Part shown: piece after piece, positions 63,033 to 64,000 of the stretch
Position numbering within the stretch: the stretch's first letter is position 1
Layout: every line of letters begins with the position of its first letter
DNA from: Lentisphaeria bacterium
GTDB taxonomy: Bacteria > Verrucomicrobiota > Lentisphaeria > Victivallales > UBA1829
Reading direction: 5' to 3'
NCBI GenBank assembly: GCA_003526375.1
Contig: DPDG01000024.1
Coordinates: 8,686 to 72,685 of the forward strand
DNA: 64,000 nucleotides
Notes under the pieces: generated by a model
The model's database searches: none
What the model saw: the letters and a program-made list of their open reading frames with translations, nothing else
Told to the model about the DNA's origin: nothing
Position numbers and translations under genes: made by a program

Positions 63033-63968
63033 ATGGAATTTTTATATGATATACAGTTGGATAACGGTGCGAAATACAAGGCGCGCGGCGATGACTCTCT
63101 GACTCTGAAGTCCGGTGACTGGTGTGTGATCCGCAAAGATTTCTTCCTTGATTACGGGCAAGTCGTTTCTTCCTGCCGCTGTCCTTACAATCCCGCGGAG
63201 GAACCGAAGGAGAACCTGCATCCCACGGGAACACCGTCCGAAAAACGTGCCGAGATTCCGCGCATTCAGCGCAAGGCAACCGTGGTCGATCAGGGAAAAG
63301 CGAATGAAAACCTCATGCGTTCCAAATCCGCCATGCGGACCGCCGCCCAGTATATCGAGAAGCTCGGGCTGCCTATGAAGCTCATCAATGCGCACTATTC
63401 CTTTGACAACAAGCTTCTGGCGATTCAGTTCAGCGCGGACGGGCGCGTTGATTTCCGTGAACTGGTCAAACAACTTTCCGCCGCACTCAATACGAGGATC
63501 GAACTCCGTCAGATCGGCGTCCGTGACGAGACGGCGATTGTCGGCGGGATTTCCATCTGCGGGCGTCCGCTTTGCTGCTGCTCGTTCCTGAAGGAGTTTG
63601 CTTCGATCAACGTGAAAATGGCGAAGGAACAGGACCTGTCGCTGACTCCGAGCACGATCTCCGGTATCTGCGGCAGGCTCAAATGCTGCTTGAAGTATGA
63701 ACATGAGGGGTATCTTGAACTGGAACGCACAATGCCGCGCCGCGGCGACTGCTGCGAATGCCAGGAAGGGCGCGGACGCATCATCGACCGCAATCTGCTG
63801 ACTCAGAAAGTCGTGGTCCAGCTTGACGATACCGGACGGACGATCTCCTGTTCCAAAGATGAAGTGAGTGTTGTCTATCCGGAAAAATATAAAGTCAACC
63901 GCAATAAAACGCGGGACAAAGAGCCTCGTTCCAAAGAAGAGGAAGAACTCTCCAAACTCGAAGACTGA
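63033..63968 (+). CDS. PSP1-domain protein, RicT/YaaT-like
   Basis: A 311-residue protein. The PSP1 core covers residues 70-240, with cysteines in ISICGRPLCCCSFL and SGICGRLKCCLKYEHEGY, as in RicT/YaaT proteins, which bind a cluster or act with RNA maturation and sporulation or biofilm partners in Firmicutes. A Lys/Glu-rich tail follows. The N-terminus has a DUF-like beta part (LYDIQLDNGAKYKARGDDSL). It is divergent from ftsA. Confidence 0.85.
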   Translation: MEFLYDIQLDNGAKYKARGDDSLTLKSGDWCVIRKDFFLDYGQVVSSCRCPYNPAEEPKENLHPTGTPSEKRAEIPRIQRKATVVDQGKANENLMRSKSAMRTAAQYIEKLGLPMKLINAHYSFDNKLLAIQFSADGRVDFRELVKQLSAALNTRIELRQIGVRDETAIVGGISICGRPLCCCSFLKEFASINVKMAKEQDLSLTPSTISGICGRLKCCLKYEHEGYLELERTMPRRGDCCECQEGRGRIIDRNLLTQKVVVQLDDTGRTISCSKDEVSVVYPEKYKVNRNKTRDKEPRSKEEEELSKLED

Positions 63969-63977
63969 TAGCGAGAT

Positions 63978-64000
63978 AGTGGTCAGTGATTAGTGGTCAG
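63978..64000. repeat. Heptamer repeat at the window edge
   Basis: AGTGGTC, AGTGATT, AGTGGTC, AG: a period of seven, running off the right edge directly after the PSP1 gene. Confidence 0.65.

Noticed and set aside
1..64000. tRNA, rRNA, CRISPR, prophage, intact IS
   Set aside because: No cloverleaf, no regular spacer array, no transposase, integrase or phage structural protein was seen.

Overview
The window reads as the chromosome of a Lentisphaerae-type bacterium of the PVC group, most like the Victivallis lineage. The signs are pseudopilins with the FTLIELLIVIAIIAILAGMLL-type N-terminus and an H-x9-DG C-terminal motif, a Minf_1886-type protein restricted to Verrucomicrobia and Planctomycetes relatives, many secreted or orphan glycoside-hydrolase-like proteins, large FG-GAP proteins, and ordinary TTGAAA/TATAAT promoters with purine-rich ribosome binding sites. 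The lineage is inferred from gene content only. No rRNA, tRNA, CRISPR array, phage or intact insertion sequence was seen.

Layout. (1) 1-10862, plus strand: a tightly packed catabolic operon. It holds the end of an alpha/beta-hydrolase, an orphan TIM-barrel protein, a ten-repeat FG-GAP protein without signal peptide, a PHP hydrolase, a DHDPS-type aldolase, an SDR, an amidohydrolase-2 lactonase-like protein, an aldo/keto reductase and two related small cysteine-rich proteins. The SDR, lactonase and aldolase set suggests a non-phosphorylative sugar-acid pathway. (2) 10863-16577: an intergenic inverted repeat, a pseudopilin with a damaged N-terminus, a secreted DUF4838 protein and a GHL-type barrel. 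(3) 16616-29354: housekeeping genes lipA, a fabB-like KAS, an MGMT-family protein, trpB, cysS with a possible coupled upstream small ORF, a PpiD-like chaperone, a NifA-type sigma-54 activator, an aminotransferase and a double-domain nucleoside diphosphate kinase. (4) 29819-35190: a minor-pseudopilin operon ending in a giant GspK-like protein and a secreted charged protein. (5) 35425-39916: a SurA-like isomerase, a membrane protein with a spermidine-synthase-like domain, and a LysM protein. (6) 40275-46395: an AraC regulator facing a minus-strand operon of pseudopilin, GH20 hexosaminidase and nitrilase-family hydrolase. (7) 46788-64000: a small zinc-ribbon membrane protein, M16 peptidase, Minf_1886 protein, esterase, argG, an EFR1 ferredoxin, OppC permease, Nudix, ClpC, and the ftsA-ftsZ-M28 cluster, ending in a PSP1/RicT-like gene.

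How the genes work together. Two polysaccharide-use loci each put a pseudopilin directly upstream of a secreted glycan-active protein. The separate minor-pseudopilin operon could supply the rest of a type II secretion or pilus-like apparatus. The first operon would process imported sugars in the cytoplasm. SurA-like, PpiD-like and M16 proteins would serve envelope protein folding and turnover. FtsA and FtsZ are translationally coupled to each other and to a lipoprotein cyclase/peptidase.

The most unusual points are the paired small cysteine-rich proteins of the first operon, the pseudopilin-glycosidase pairing with a hairpin at the leader/pilin junction, the giant GspK-like protein, the tandem NDK with a dead N-terminal domain, a clpC promoter embedded in a terminator, the cysS-coupled small ORF, the divergent FtsZ, and degenerate heptamer repeats in intergenic DNA.
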